Assembly: GCA_910586595.1 (NCBI GenBank)
Contig: CAJUJB010000021.1
Coordinates: 1 to 47,242 of the forward strand
From: an uncultured Muribaculaceae bacterium
GTDB taxonomy: Bacteria > Bacteroidota > Bacteroidia > Bacteroidales > Muribaculaceae
Length of the DNA stretch: 47,242 nt
Direction: 5' to 3'
Shown: piece by piece, positions 8,654 through 15,979 of the stretch
How the letters are laid out: each line of letters starts with the position of its first letter
Numbering within the stretch: the first letter of the stretch is position 1
Position numbers and translations under genes: made by a program
Notes under the pieces: model-generated
What the model saw: the letters and a program-made list of their open reading frames with translations, nothing else
What the model was told of the DNA's origin: nothing
Databases searched by the model: none

Positions 8654-8685
8654 CAAAGATAACAACTCCCCATCGTACCAACAAA
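8654..8685 (-). promoter_or_regulatory. Promoter of the DUF3822-rsmD operon
   Basis: On the minus strand TTTG (8685-8682) and TATCTTTG (8661-8654) are spaced by 20 bases. The predicted transcript start is only about 5 bases before ATG 8643, so the mRNA would be nearly leaderless. Confidence 0.75.
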
Positions 8686-8850
8686 TCAAACACACCATCC
8701 ACCATATTTTTTCGTCACCGGCTACCACAAATCCGACATCCCAATCGGACAATAAAATTGCTCATAAGCCAATAACATGTTTTATAACATATAATTAGCA
8801 AAACAGGGCCTTAATCTCTCTAAATCTCTATTTATCAACAATATATCAAT

Positions 8851-8867
8851 AGTGTAAGAATTACACT
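8851..8867. promoter_or_regulatory. Palindromic operator candidate
   Basis: AGTGTAAGAATTACACT has perfect 7-base arms around a 3-base centre. It lies about 70 bases upstream of the -7 box at 8935, a position typical for an activator site. No regulator gene lies nearby. Confidence 0.45.
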
Positions 8868-8868
8868 T

Positions 8869-8886
8869 ATGTTAAAAATGTTAAAA
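8869..8886 (+). repeat. Tandem 9-base repeat
   Basis: ATGTTAAAA is repeated twice without a gap, directly next to the palindrome at 8851-8867. It could be part of the same regulatory site or chance in AT-rich DNA. Confidence 0.5.
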
Positions 8887-8934
8887 TTCGTAAATGTAGC
8901 TATTTATCGCTTTTTTCGATTAAAGTTTTTATAC

Positions 8935-8942
8935 TAAATTTG
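8935..8942 (+). promoter_or_regulatory. -7 box for the SusC locus
   Basis: TAAATTTG matches TAnnTTTG exactly. The expected -33 position holds only a T-rich stretch. The predicted start is near 8948. Confidence 0.6.
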
Positions 8943-9075
8943 CGCCGCAATGGTTAAAGAGACGTTAATCCCGTCGAAGCTATTACATACTTAACATCTA
9001 ACATTCACTCAGGAAAAACACCGGTCATCTTCGCGAGACCAGACATTAACCAAAATCTGAACCGCCATGTATTTA

Positions 9076-9084
9076 CCCCCCCCC
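9076..9084 (+). repeat. Nine-C homopolymer tract at the start of susC
   Basis: The run follows ATG TAT TTA, beginning at ATG 9067. With nine C residues this ATG gives a 14-residue peptide (MYLPPPSRSYDLRD) ending at TAA 9109. With eight C residues it enters the SusC frame. Such tracts are prone to slipped-strand length change. Confidence 0.9.
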
Positions 9085-9160
9085 TCAAGGAGTTACGACC
9101 TGCGAGATTAATCCGTGCGGCATCCGCCGGGCCTTTTTCAGGATTATTCTCTGCCTTCTC

Positions 9161-12136
9161 TTGCTTCTCTGCGGCACAAGCGCATACGCACAGCAATCTG
9201 TATCGGGCACAGTTACCGACGCCGACGGAGAGCCCCTCATCGGAGTTTCGGTTCGCATCGCCGACAGCAAAAGCGGAGTCACAACCGACCTCGACGGAAA
9301 ATACACACTCGCCAACGCGCTCGGCAAGACAATCCGATTCTCATACGTTGGCTTCAAAACCATCGATCTCAAAGCTGATAAAGCTCAACTCGATGTCGTG
9401 ATGACCACCGACAATGAGCTGCTTAATGAGATGGTGGTTATCGGTTACGGTTCAATGACCCGCAAAGACGTAACCGGATCTATCACCACTGTCAAGGCTG
9501 AAGACCTCAACGTAGGTGCTTACACCGACCCCGGACAGCTGCTCCAGGGCAAGGTTCCCGGCCTTGTGGTAGTACAGAATTCCGACCCCAACGGCGGCGT
9601 AAACTCCATGACACTCCGTGGAGCCTCGACTCTCAACAACTCCACCGACCCTCTTTATGTAGTGGACGGTATACCTGGAGTGGAGCTCAACCTTATTCCA
9701 CCAAACGACATCGAGTCAATCGACGTACTCCGCGACGCCTCAGCTACAGCAATCTACGGTTCAAAGGCCGCCAACGGTGTAATTATCGTAACCACCAAAC
9801 GTGGTGCCGACGGCCCCGCACGCGTAACCTACAGTGGCTACGCTTCATGGGAAAAAGTTGCCAACGACCACCAGATGATGAGCGCCGACGAGCTCCGTGC
9901 ATTCGCCTCAGCCAACGGAATCGAGATTAAAAACGACCTCGGCTATAACACCAACTGGCAGAAAGAGGTACAGCGCACAGGCTTCGCCCACAACCACAAT
10001 CTCGCCATCAGCGGCGGCGGTAAATCGACCAACTACAACGCCTCTGTAAACTATATCGAGCGCGACGGCGTCATCAAAGGCGTAGGAAACAACCTCTTCA
10101 CCGCACGCGGATATGTAGAGACCAAGACCCTGAAAGACCGTCTTACACTCGCCATCGGTGTCAACGGCAACGTACGCAACGAGTGGGGCGTGCCCCGCGG
10201 TGGCAATGGAGCGTCGGTATATAATGCAATGTACTACTACTCTCCTCTGGTGCCCACCTCCTACGAAGACGGCGAATGGTACTCCGACCAGACCATCTCG
10301 CAGAACTACAACCCCCTCACCTTGATCTATGAAGACCGCAGCCGCGCAACCTACAAGCGCCTGCAGGTGACCGGTAAAATCTCATTCGAGATTATCAAAG
10401 ACCTTCTGCTGAACGCCAACATGTCGTACAGCACACAGACCTACGACTATAAAGACTACTACTCGCACAACTCCGAGACAAACAAGCGAAACGGCGAGAG
10501 TAGCCGCAACTACAAGAACGACATCAAGAAACTGCTCGAAGTATACGCAAGCTACAACAAGAGTTTCGCCGACGTGCACAAACTTGGCCTTATGGCAGGC
10601 TACTCCTGGGAACAGGAAGACACCGGCGAAGGCTTCGGTGCCCGCGGCTATGATTACTACGACGACACACTCGGCTGGAACAACATTGGCGTAGCCAACA
10701 AATGGGATACCGACCCCGTATGGGCCAATACCGTATCGACCAAGCGCATGATCTCCTTCTATGGCCGCGTGAACTACGCATACGACTCCCGTTACCTCCT
10801 TCAGGCAACCATCCGCCGCGACGGTGCCTCATCGTTCGGTGCCAATCACCGTTGGGCAACCTTCCCCTCTGCATCGGTAGGCTGGCGCCTCGGCGACGAG
10901 CAGTTCATGAAGGATCTCGGCATATTCGACGACCTCAAACTCCGCGCAGGCTGGGGCCAGAGCGGTAACTCGGCAGGATTCGACATCTATACCTCACGTT
11001 TCTTCTACAACACCGGCGCACGATTCGACTACGTGAATCCCATCACAGGCGAGACTGAATCCTACAAGAGCATCAACGCCGCCCGCAACCAGAACAACGA
11101 CCTCCGCTGGGAGACCACAACCATGCTCAATCTGGCCATCGACTTTTCATTCCTCAAGGGTCGACTCAATGGTACGATCGAATACTACAACAAGAGCACC
11201 AAAGACATGATATGGGATTACGCCGTATCTACCACCCGATTCCCTGTAGGCTGGATCACAGCCAACGTGGGCCACATGCGCAACCGAGGTGTTGAACTTA
11301 CCTTGAACGCCGTGCCCGTGCAGAGCCGCGACTGGAACTGGAGCACCTCGCTCAACTTCTCGCACAACCAGAACAAGGTCGTGAGCATCTCCGACCCCTC
11401 GAACGGCTATAACGCAGGTATCCTCAACCGCTATAATCCCCAGCTACCCGGCGCATCGCTGGCCACAACCCAGCGCATACTCGAAGGTCAGCCAATCGGC
11501 ACCTTCTACATGTGGGAGTGGGCAGGCTACGACGAGAACGGTAACTCAACCTTCTATACCTACGACAAAGACAACACCGAGACCTCCGGCGAACGTATTA
11601 CCGATGAAAACGGCAACTACGTCACCACCACAACTCCCGAAGAGAAAGACCGCGTAATCATGGGCAACGCCCAGCCTTGGCTCACAATGGGCTGGAACAA
11701 CACCATCACATGGAAAAACTGGGATGTCAACCTCTTCTTCACCGGCGTCTTCGGCCAGAAGATATTCAACGAACCGAAGGCATACTTCGGCAACATAGCC
11801 AACGTTGCCGCCGGAAAGAACATCCTGAAGTCGGCCGCCACAGAGCAGCTCATCACCGACGGATATTCAGCCATACCATCCGACCGATACCTTGAAGACG
11901 GCTCGTACTTCAAGCTGGCATCAGCAACCCTCGGATATACCTTCCGCAATTGCTTCAACGGATGGCTCCGCGACATCCGCCTTTACGTGACCGTGAACAA
12001 CGCCTTCACCCTCACCCGCTACACCGGACGCGACCCCGAAATCTGTCTCGGAGGCCTCGAACCAGGCCACGACACCCGCAGCGACCACTATCCACGCACA
12101 CGCCAGGTTCTCGTTGGCGCAACCATCAACTTCTAA
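9161..12136 (+). CDS. SusC/RagA-family TonB-linked outer membrane transporter
   Basis: SusC proteins are TonB-dependent outer membrane barrels that import glycan fragments held by a SusD lid. The open SusC frame runs from 9050, but it contains no ATG; the coordinates start at TTG 9161, which gives 991 residues and a clipped signal peptide (MLLCGTSAYAQQ). The natural start is probably ATG 9067, out of frame by one base because of the C9 tract; with C8 the protein would be 1022 residues with a complete signal sequence. Then come a carboxypeptidase-regulatory-like domain (SVSGTVTDADGEPLIGV), a TonB-box/plug region (MVVIGYGSMTRKDVTGSI; LYVVDGIPG; SATAIYGSKAANGVIIVTTK) and the barrel, ending in a terminal Phe (VGATINF). 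susD follows after 9 bases. Confidence 0.93.
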   Translation: MLLCGTSAYAQQSVSGTVTDADGEPLIGVSVRIADSKSGVTTDLDGKYTLANALGKTIRFSYVGFKTIDLKADKAQLDVVMTTDNELLNEMVVIGYGSMTRKDVTGSITTVKAEDLNVGAYTDPGQLLQGKVPGLVVVQNSDPNGGVNSMTLRGASTLNNSTDPLYVVDGIPGVELNLIPPNDIESIDVLRDASATAIYGSKAANGVIIVTTKRGADGPARVTYSGYASWEKVANDHQMMSADELRAFASANGIEIKNDLGYNTNWQKEVQRTGFAHNHNLAISGGGKSTNYNASVNYIERDGVIKGVGNNLFTARGYVETKTLKDRLTLAIGVNGNVRNEWGVPRGGNGASVYNAMYYYSPLVPTSYEDGEWYSDQTISQNYNPLTLIYEDRSRATYKRLQVTGKISFEIIKDLLLNANMSYSTQTYDYKDYYSHNSETNKRNGESSRNYKNDIKKLLEVYASYNKSFADVHKLGLMAGYSWEQEDTGEGFGARGYDYYDDTLGWNNIGVANKWDTDPVWANTVSTKRMISFYGRVNYAYDSRYLLQATIRRDGASSFGANHRWATFPSASVGWRLGDEQFMKDLGIFDDLKLRAGWGQSGNSAGFDIYTSRFFYNTGARFDYVNPITGETESYKSINAARNQNNDLRWETTTMLNLAIDFSFLKGRLNGTIEYYNKSTKDMIWDYAVSTTRFPVGWITANVGHMRNRGVELTLNAVPVQSRDWNWSTSLNFSHNQNKVVSISDPSNGYNAGILNRYNPQLPGASLATTQRILEGQPIGTFYMWEWAGYDENGNSTFYTYDKDNTETSGERITDENGNYVTTTTPEEKDRVIMGNAQPWLTMGWNNTITWKNWDVNLFFTGVFGQKIFNEPKAYFGNIANVAAGKNILKSAATEQLITDGYSAIPSDRYLEDGSYFKLASATLGYTFRNCFNGWLRDIRLYVTVNNAFTLTRYTGRDPEICLGGLEPGHDTRSDHYPRTRQVLVGATINF

Positions 12137-12145
12137 CACACCACC

Positions 12146-13801
12146 ATGAAACGATATATCAGACTGTCAGTCATTGCCGCCCTCGCGGCAGCCGCAGCAT
12201 CATGCACCAATCTCGAAACCGAGATTGTGGGCAGCTACACCCAGTTCCCCGACAATCCCATAGCGATCAGCGGTGAATTCGAAGGTTGTTATTATTACCA
12301 GCGCAACGAGGCTTGGTTCGGCCGCAACTTCTGGGAAGGGGTCGGTGCCAGCGCAGACGAATACATAGGAGTCAACTTCAACGGAGACTACGACGACAAT
12401 GGCCGTTACTACCGTGCCGCCATCCACGACCCCAGCCCCGACAATCCTGGAACGGGCCTTATGGGCGACATGCTGTCCGGCATATCATATACCAATACCC
12501 GAATCCTCAATTACGGCGGTGCTGAAGGCAAAGATCCTATTGTGGCTCCCCTCCGTGCCATCCGCGCATACTACCACTTCTGGAATATGGAGATCTACGG
12601 CGACGTGCCCCTGATGGACCACGTGGCCGACGAAGGTGAGTTCTTCGACCGTACTCCCCGTGCCGAAGTTGCAAAATGGATCGAGCAGGAACTGCTTGAG
12701 GCCATACCCGACCTAACCGAAGCCAACGACGCTTCGACCTACGGCCGACCCAACAAATGGATGGCCGAGGCACTCCTCGCCAAGCTCTATCTCAACTGGG
12801 GTGTATACACCAATCCCATCACCTCCGTCACAAACGATACCCCGAACGAAAAACTCGACGAATGTATCTACTGGTGCGACCAGATCATCGAATCGGGCAT
12901 CTTCGAGGTAGGCAAAGGTTACCGCAAGAAATTCTTCCCCGATAACGGCGTCCAGATCAAAGACTTTATCTACGCCGTACCCTTCGACCCGGCAACCCTC
13001 GGCGGCAACCAGTATTACGCCGGCCACGAGATGAACCGCTGGTGGGATTACCGCGAGATGGGCAAATGCAAACCCGCACGCTGGGGATGGCGCCCTGAAG
13101 TGACCATAGCCGGAAACTATATTCTCAACCCCGAGTGCGTCGACCGCTTCAATCTCGAAGGTGACGAGCGCAACCTCATGATTGCCGTGGGCCCGCAGTA
13201 TGCCTTCGACTCTGAATACAATCTTACCGACGAGCCGATCATCGTATATCAGGACGCCCGTTTCCGCAAGCCCATCGGCCCGCTCGACTACAAGAAGACC
13301 TTCGAGTGGGATGACCTGAAGAAACTCGATGTCGGTTCGCTCTCCGACGCCAATGTGCTGATGAAGGGAGCCCGTCTCTTCAAATATCCCCCACGCGAGG
13401 AAGACTACACAACCTGGGGCCGCAAGCAGAGCAACGACATTCCCGTATTCCGCTATGCCGACATCCTGCTGATGAAAGCCGAGTGCATACTGCGAGGCGG
13501 CACAGCCACCAAAGGCGACACTCCCGCATCGCTCATGAACCAGGTACGCGACTGCGCCGGAGCACCTCACGTGACCGGTACCCCATCGCTGCAGGATCTC
13601 CTCGACGAGCGTGGCCGTGAATTTATCATGGAACCCTGGCGCCGCAACGACCTCATACGTTTCGGCCAGTTCGAGAACGACTGGGGCTGGAAACACGAGG
13701 TAAATCCCGCAGCCAAGACCGACCTCACCAAGCGTCTCTTCCCCATCCCTACCGGTGAAATGAACACCAATACCAACTGGACCCAGAATCCGGGCTACTA
13801 A
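12146..13801 (+). CDS. SusD/RagB-family glycan-binding lipoprotein
   Basis: This 551-residue SusD-like surface lipoprotein forms the lid of the SusC barrel. The signal peptide ends in a lipobox AAASC with lipidated Cys20, followed by acidic residues (TNLETE) suitable for surface export. Helical tetratricopeptide-like repeats occupy the N-terminal part (PLRAIRAYYHFWNMEIYGDVPLM; KWMAEALLAKLYLNWGVY). The C-terminal SusD_RagB region contains DIPVFRYADILLMKAECILRGG and RGREFIMEPWRRNDLIRFGQF, both highly characteristic. The position 9 bases after susC and 49 before the third locus gene indicates an operon. The substrate cannot be told from the sequence. Confidence 0.95.
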   Translation: MKRYIRLSVIAALAAAAASCTNLETEIVGSYTQFPDNPIAISGEFEGCYYYQRNEAWFGRNFWEGVGASADEYIGVNFNGDYDDNGRYYRAAIHDPSPDNPGTGLMGDMLSGISYTNTRILNYGGAEGKDPIVAPLRAIRAYYHFWNMEIYGDVPLMDHVADEGEFFDRTPRAEVAKWIEQELLEAIPDLTEANDASTYGRPNKWMAEALLAKLYLNWGVYTNPITSVTNDTPNEKLDECIYWCDQIIESGIFEVGKGYRKKFFPDNGVQIKDFIYAVPFDPATLGGNQYYAGHEMNRWWDYREMGKCKPARWGWRPEVTIAGNYILNPECVDRFNLEGDERNLMIAVGPQYAFDSEYNLTDEPIIVYQDARFRKPIGPLDYKKTFEWDDLKKLDVGSLSDANVLMKGARLFKYPPREEDYTTWGRKQSNDIPVFRYADILLMKAECILRGGTATKGDTPASLMNQVRDCAGAPHVTGTPSLQDLLDERGREFIMEPWRRNDLIRFGQFENDWGWKHEVNPAAKTDLTKRLFPIPTGEMNTNTNWTQNPGY

Positions 13802-13850
13802 GCTACATCTAACAACCAAATAATTTATCATTAACCAATCAACCACGCAC

Positions 13851-15380
13851 ATGAAAAACAATTACCTCAAGCGTGCAGCCCTCATTGCAGGAGCGGCTCT
13901 TCTCGGCACAGGCGCAGCCATGGCCGACCAAGTATGGAAAGACGTAACCGGCATCTACCTCAAGAACCCCGGTCACATCGCAGGATGGCGCGGCGCCCTC
14001 ACCGCCACAGCAGAAGGTGTAGGCGAATGCTATAACGGCGCATTCGAGCTCTACCAGACCCTCTACGACATGCCCGCTGGTGAATATACTCTTACCTGCA
14101 ACGCATTCGCCCGCTATACCAACGCATGGGAATCGGCAACCCTGATGCAGGACGGCAAGAACAATCCTGCCTACATCTTCATCAACGGTACTGAAAAACA
14201 GATCGCTTCGCTCTACGACGGCCATGCCCTCGCTGAATTCTTCGACGCCGAGAACAACTATATCTGGGGTGTAGTACCCAACAGCCTCGGCGAAGCCAAC
14301 ACAGCTTTCAGCGAAGGAAAATACCTCAACACCATCACCGTAAACCACGAAGGCGGCGACCTCAAGATCGGTATCCGCAGCTACGGAGGCCGTCAGGACC
14401 AGTGGACTGCATTCGACAACTTCAAACTCACCGGCCCCGATGGCGACGTGACCGACAAGATTGTCAACGCCGACTTCAGCACCGATATGGAAGGTGGCAC
14501 CGACAGCTCTGCAAAGTCTGACGAGGCTTGGGAAAACACCAACTCGGGCAACTCAAAGAAATATCCCGACAAAAACCGCGCAGGTGGTGTATACCGCAAG
14601 ATGGGTGGCTCGCCCTACAACACCGGCCAACTCATCGAGAACCTCCCCGCCGGCACATACCGCTTCGGCGTACAGAGCTTCATGCGCTATGGCAACGGCA
14701 ACAGCGAAACCGAATACATGGCACACAAGGCTGAGCAGGTATGGAATAACGGCGACCAGGAAGGCCCCGCTAAACTCAACGATTACTATACTCCCCTCTA
14801 CCTCCACAAGAACAACCTTGAGAAAGAGGAATGGGCTGCATATATCTACATCACCGACGGCTGGGATCTCGCAGAAGACGAAGAGACAAAAATCAAACCC
14901 CAGGATGAGGAATGCGCACAGTATGGCAAAGAAGATGCCGTATACAACACCACTCCCATCATGTGTATCTACGACGAGGATCTCGAAGTATATCCCGACA
15001 ACAACACAACCGTTGTAGGCGAGCCTAACGCCGACGGCTACGGCTGGTGCGACTCGGGCTTCGAATATCAGGCTGCCGCTTGCTTCGTGAAGAACCCCAC
15101 CCTCTACCGCAACTATGTTACCATCGAGCTCAAAGAAGCCGGTAATGTATGGGTAGGTATCAAGAAAGACGAAAACAACTGCTACGGCTACTGGAACCCC
15201 TGGCGCGACTACACCTTCGAGGTACTCGCTGAAGAAGCCGGTGTTGACAACGTGGCTGTTAAAGACGCCGACGCCCCTGTAGAATACTACAACCTCAGCG
15301 GTGTACGCGTGGCAAATCCCGCCAACGGCATCTACATCGTTAAACAGGGCAACAAAGTCAGCAAGACTGTGATCCGCTGA
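13851..15380 (+). CDS. Secreted putative surface glycan-binding protein with T9SS-like C-terminus
   Basis: Third gene of the SusC/SusD locus, 509 residues. A signal peptide ends at Ala25 (GAAMA before DQVW) and has no lipobox cysteine, unlike usual surface glycan-binding proteins. The mature protein has two related beta-sandwich, galactose-binding-like regions: the first contains LYDMPAGEYTLTCNAFARYTN and ends FDNFKLTG; the second contains LIENLPAGTYRFGVQSFMRYGN and ends near WRDYTFEVL. The last 40 or so residues (PVEYYNLSGVRV, then NGIYIVKQGNKVSKTVIR) resemble a type IX secretion (T9SS) type A sorting domain. I infer a glycan-binding role from position and fold; no catalytic residues are evident. 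A strong terminator follows. Confidence 0.72.
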   Translation: MKNNYLKRAALIAGAALLGTGAAMADQVWKDVTGIYLKNPGHIAGWRGALTATAEGVGECYNGAFELYQTLYDMPAGEYTLTCNAFARYTNAWESATLMQDGKNNPAYIFINGTEKQIASLYDGHALAEFFDAENNYIWGVVPNSLGEANTAFSEGKYLNTITVNHEGGDLKIGIRSYGGRQDQWTAFDNFKLTGPDGDVTDKIVNADFSTDMEGGTDSSAKSDEAWENTNSGNSKKYPDKNRAGGVYRKMGGSPYNTGQLIENLPAGTYRFGVQSFMRYGNGNSETEYMAHKAEQVWNNGDQEGPAKLNDYYTPLYLHKNNLEKEEWAAYIYITDGWDLAEDEETKIKPQDEECAQYGKEDAVYNTTPIMCIYDEDLEVYPDNNTTVVGEPNADGYGWCDSGFEYQAAACFVKNPTLYRNYVTIELKEAGNVWVGIKKDENNCYGYWNPWRDYTFEVLAEEAGVDNVAVKDADAPVEYYNLSGVRVANPANGIYIVKQGNKVSKTVIR

Positions 15381-15404
15381 TAATTTATCGCCTACATATA
15401 GATG

Positions 15405-15437
15405 GCCGGTTCCTCTTCGCGGGGAACCGGCTTTTTT
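15405..15437 (+). terminator. Rho-independent terminator of the SusC locus
   Basis: The stem GCCGGTTCC/GGAACCGGC (9 bp) encloses TCTTCGCGG and is followed by six T residues. It is a textbook intrinsic terminator 24 bases after the last gene of the locus. Confidence 0.92.
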
Positions 15438-15473
15438 CATGCCCGTGGCGCAGGCCGTTTGCACATTTTTTTG

Positions 15474-15481
15474 TATTTTTG
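15474..15481 (+). promoter_or_regulatory. -7 box for the YqeY gene
   Basis: TATTTTTG matches TAnnTTTG. Transcription should start near 15487, about 23 bases before ATG 15510, so the open frame upstream of this ATG is not translated. No good -33 is seen at the expected spacing. Confidence 0.6.
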
Positions 15482-15509
15482 CCGATTGAAAACAAACACA
15501 CCTTTTAAT

Positions 15510-15962
15510 ATGGATCTTTACTCTCAGATTGATGCCGACATCAAGGCAGCCATGCTCGCCAAAGACCGCACCCGCCTCCAGGCCCTGCGCGGTATCAAGA
15601 AGGAATTTATAGAAGGCAAGACAGCCCCCGGAGCTAACGGTGAACTTACCGAAGACGCAGCTCTCAAAATACTCACCAAGATGGCCAAACAGCGCCGCGA
15701 GAGCGCCCGCATCTACCAGGAACAGAACCGCCCCGAGCTCGCTGAGACCGAGCTGGCCGAATGCGAGGTTATCGAGGCTTATCTGCCCAAAGCTCTTACA
15801 GAAGAGGAACTCACAGAGGCTCTGACCAAGATTATCGCCGAGACCGGAGCTTCATCTCCTGCCGAGATGGGCAAAGTGATGGGCGTGGCCACCAAAGCTC
15901 TTGCAGGCCGTGCCGACGGACGCGCCATATCTGCTAAAGTGCGCGAGCTCCTTTCGAAATAA
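15510..15962 (+). CDS. YqeY/GatB-tail domain protein
   Basis: A 150-residue soluble protein starting MDLYSQIDADIKAAMLAKD. The frame is open back to 15402, but that part overlaps the terminator and promoter, so ATG 15510 is chosen. The whole protein matches YqeY, the free-standing relative of the tRNA-binding tail of GatB: an N-terminal helical domain with LQALRGIKKEFIEGKT and a C-terminal domain with VIEAYLPKALTEEEL and GKVMGVATKALAGRADGRAIS. A role linked to tRNA-dependent amidation or tRNA binding is assumed from family membership, and no activity is proven. serS follows after 17 bases, which fits a translation-linked operon. Confidence 0.9.
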   Translation: MDLYSQIDADIKAAMLAKDRTRLQALRGIKKEFIEGKTAPGANGELTEDAALKILTKMAKQRRESARIYQEQNRPELAETELAECEVIEAYLPKALTEEELTEALTKIIAETGASSPAEMGKVMGVATKALAGRADGRAISAKVRELLSK

Positions 15963-15979
15963 TATAACATACCACTGCT

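Larger units (their letters stand above)
8674..9066 (+). promoter_or_regulatory. AT-rich control region upstream of the SusC locus
   Basis: This gene-free stretch is much richer in A and T than its surroundings. It contains the DUF3822 promoter at its left end, a 17-base palindrome (8851-8867), two abutting copies of ATGTTAAAA (8869-8886) and a -7 box TAAATTTG at 8935-8942. Transcription toward susC should begin near 8948, giving a leader of roughly 120 bases before ATG 9067. I see no good -33 TTTG, which fits a promoter that needs an activator. Confidence 0.6.

Noticed and set aside
9005..9196. A 63-codon minus-strand frame across the SusC start region
   Set aside because: Antisense to the leader and signal-peptide region with no initiation signals; it does not explain the C9 tract.
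12713..13861. A 382-codon minus-strand frame opposite susD
   Set aside because: Same cause: antisense of a codon-biased gene, with no motif, promoter or plausible start.
14553..15464. A 303-codon minus-strand frame opposite the glycan-binding protein
   Set aside because: Val/Ala/Gly-rich antisense shadow; it also runs through the intrinsic terminator of the plus-strand locus.
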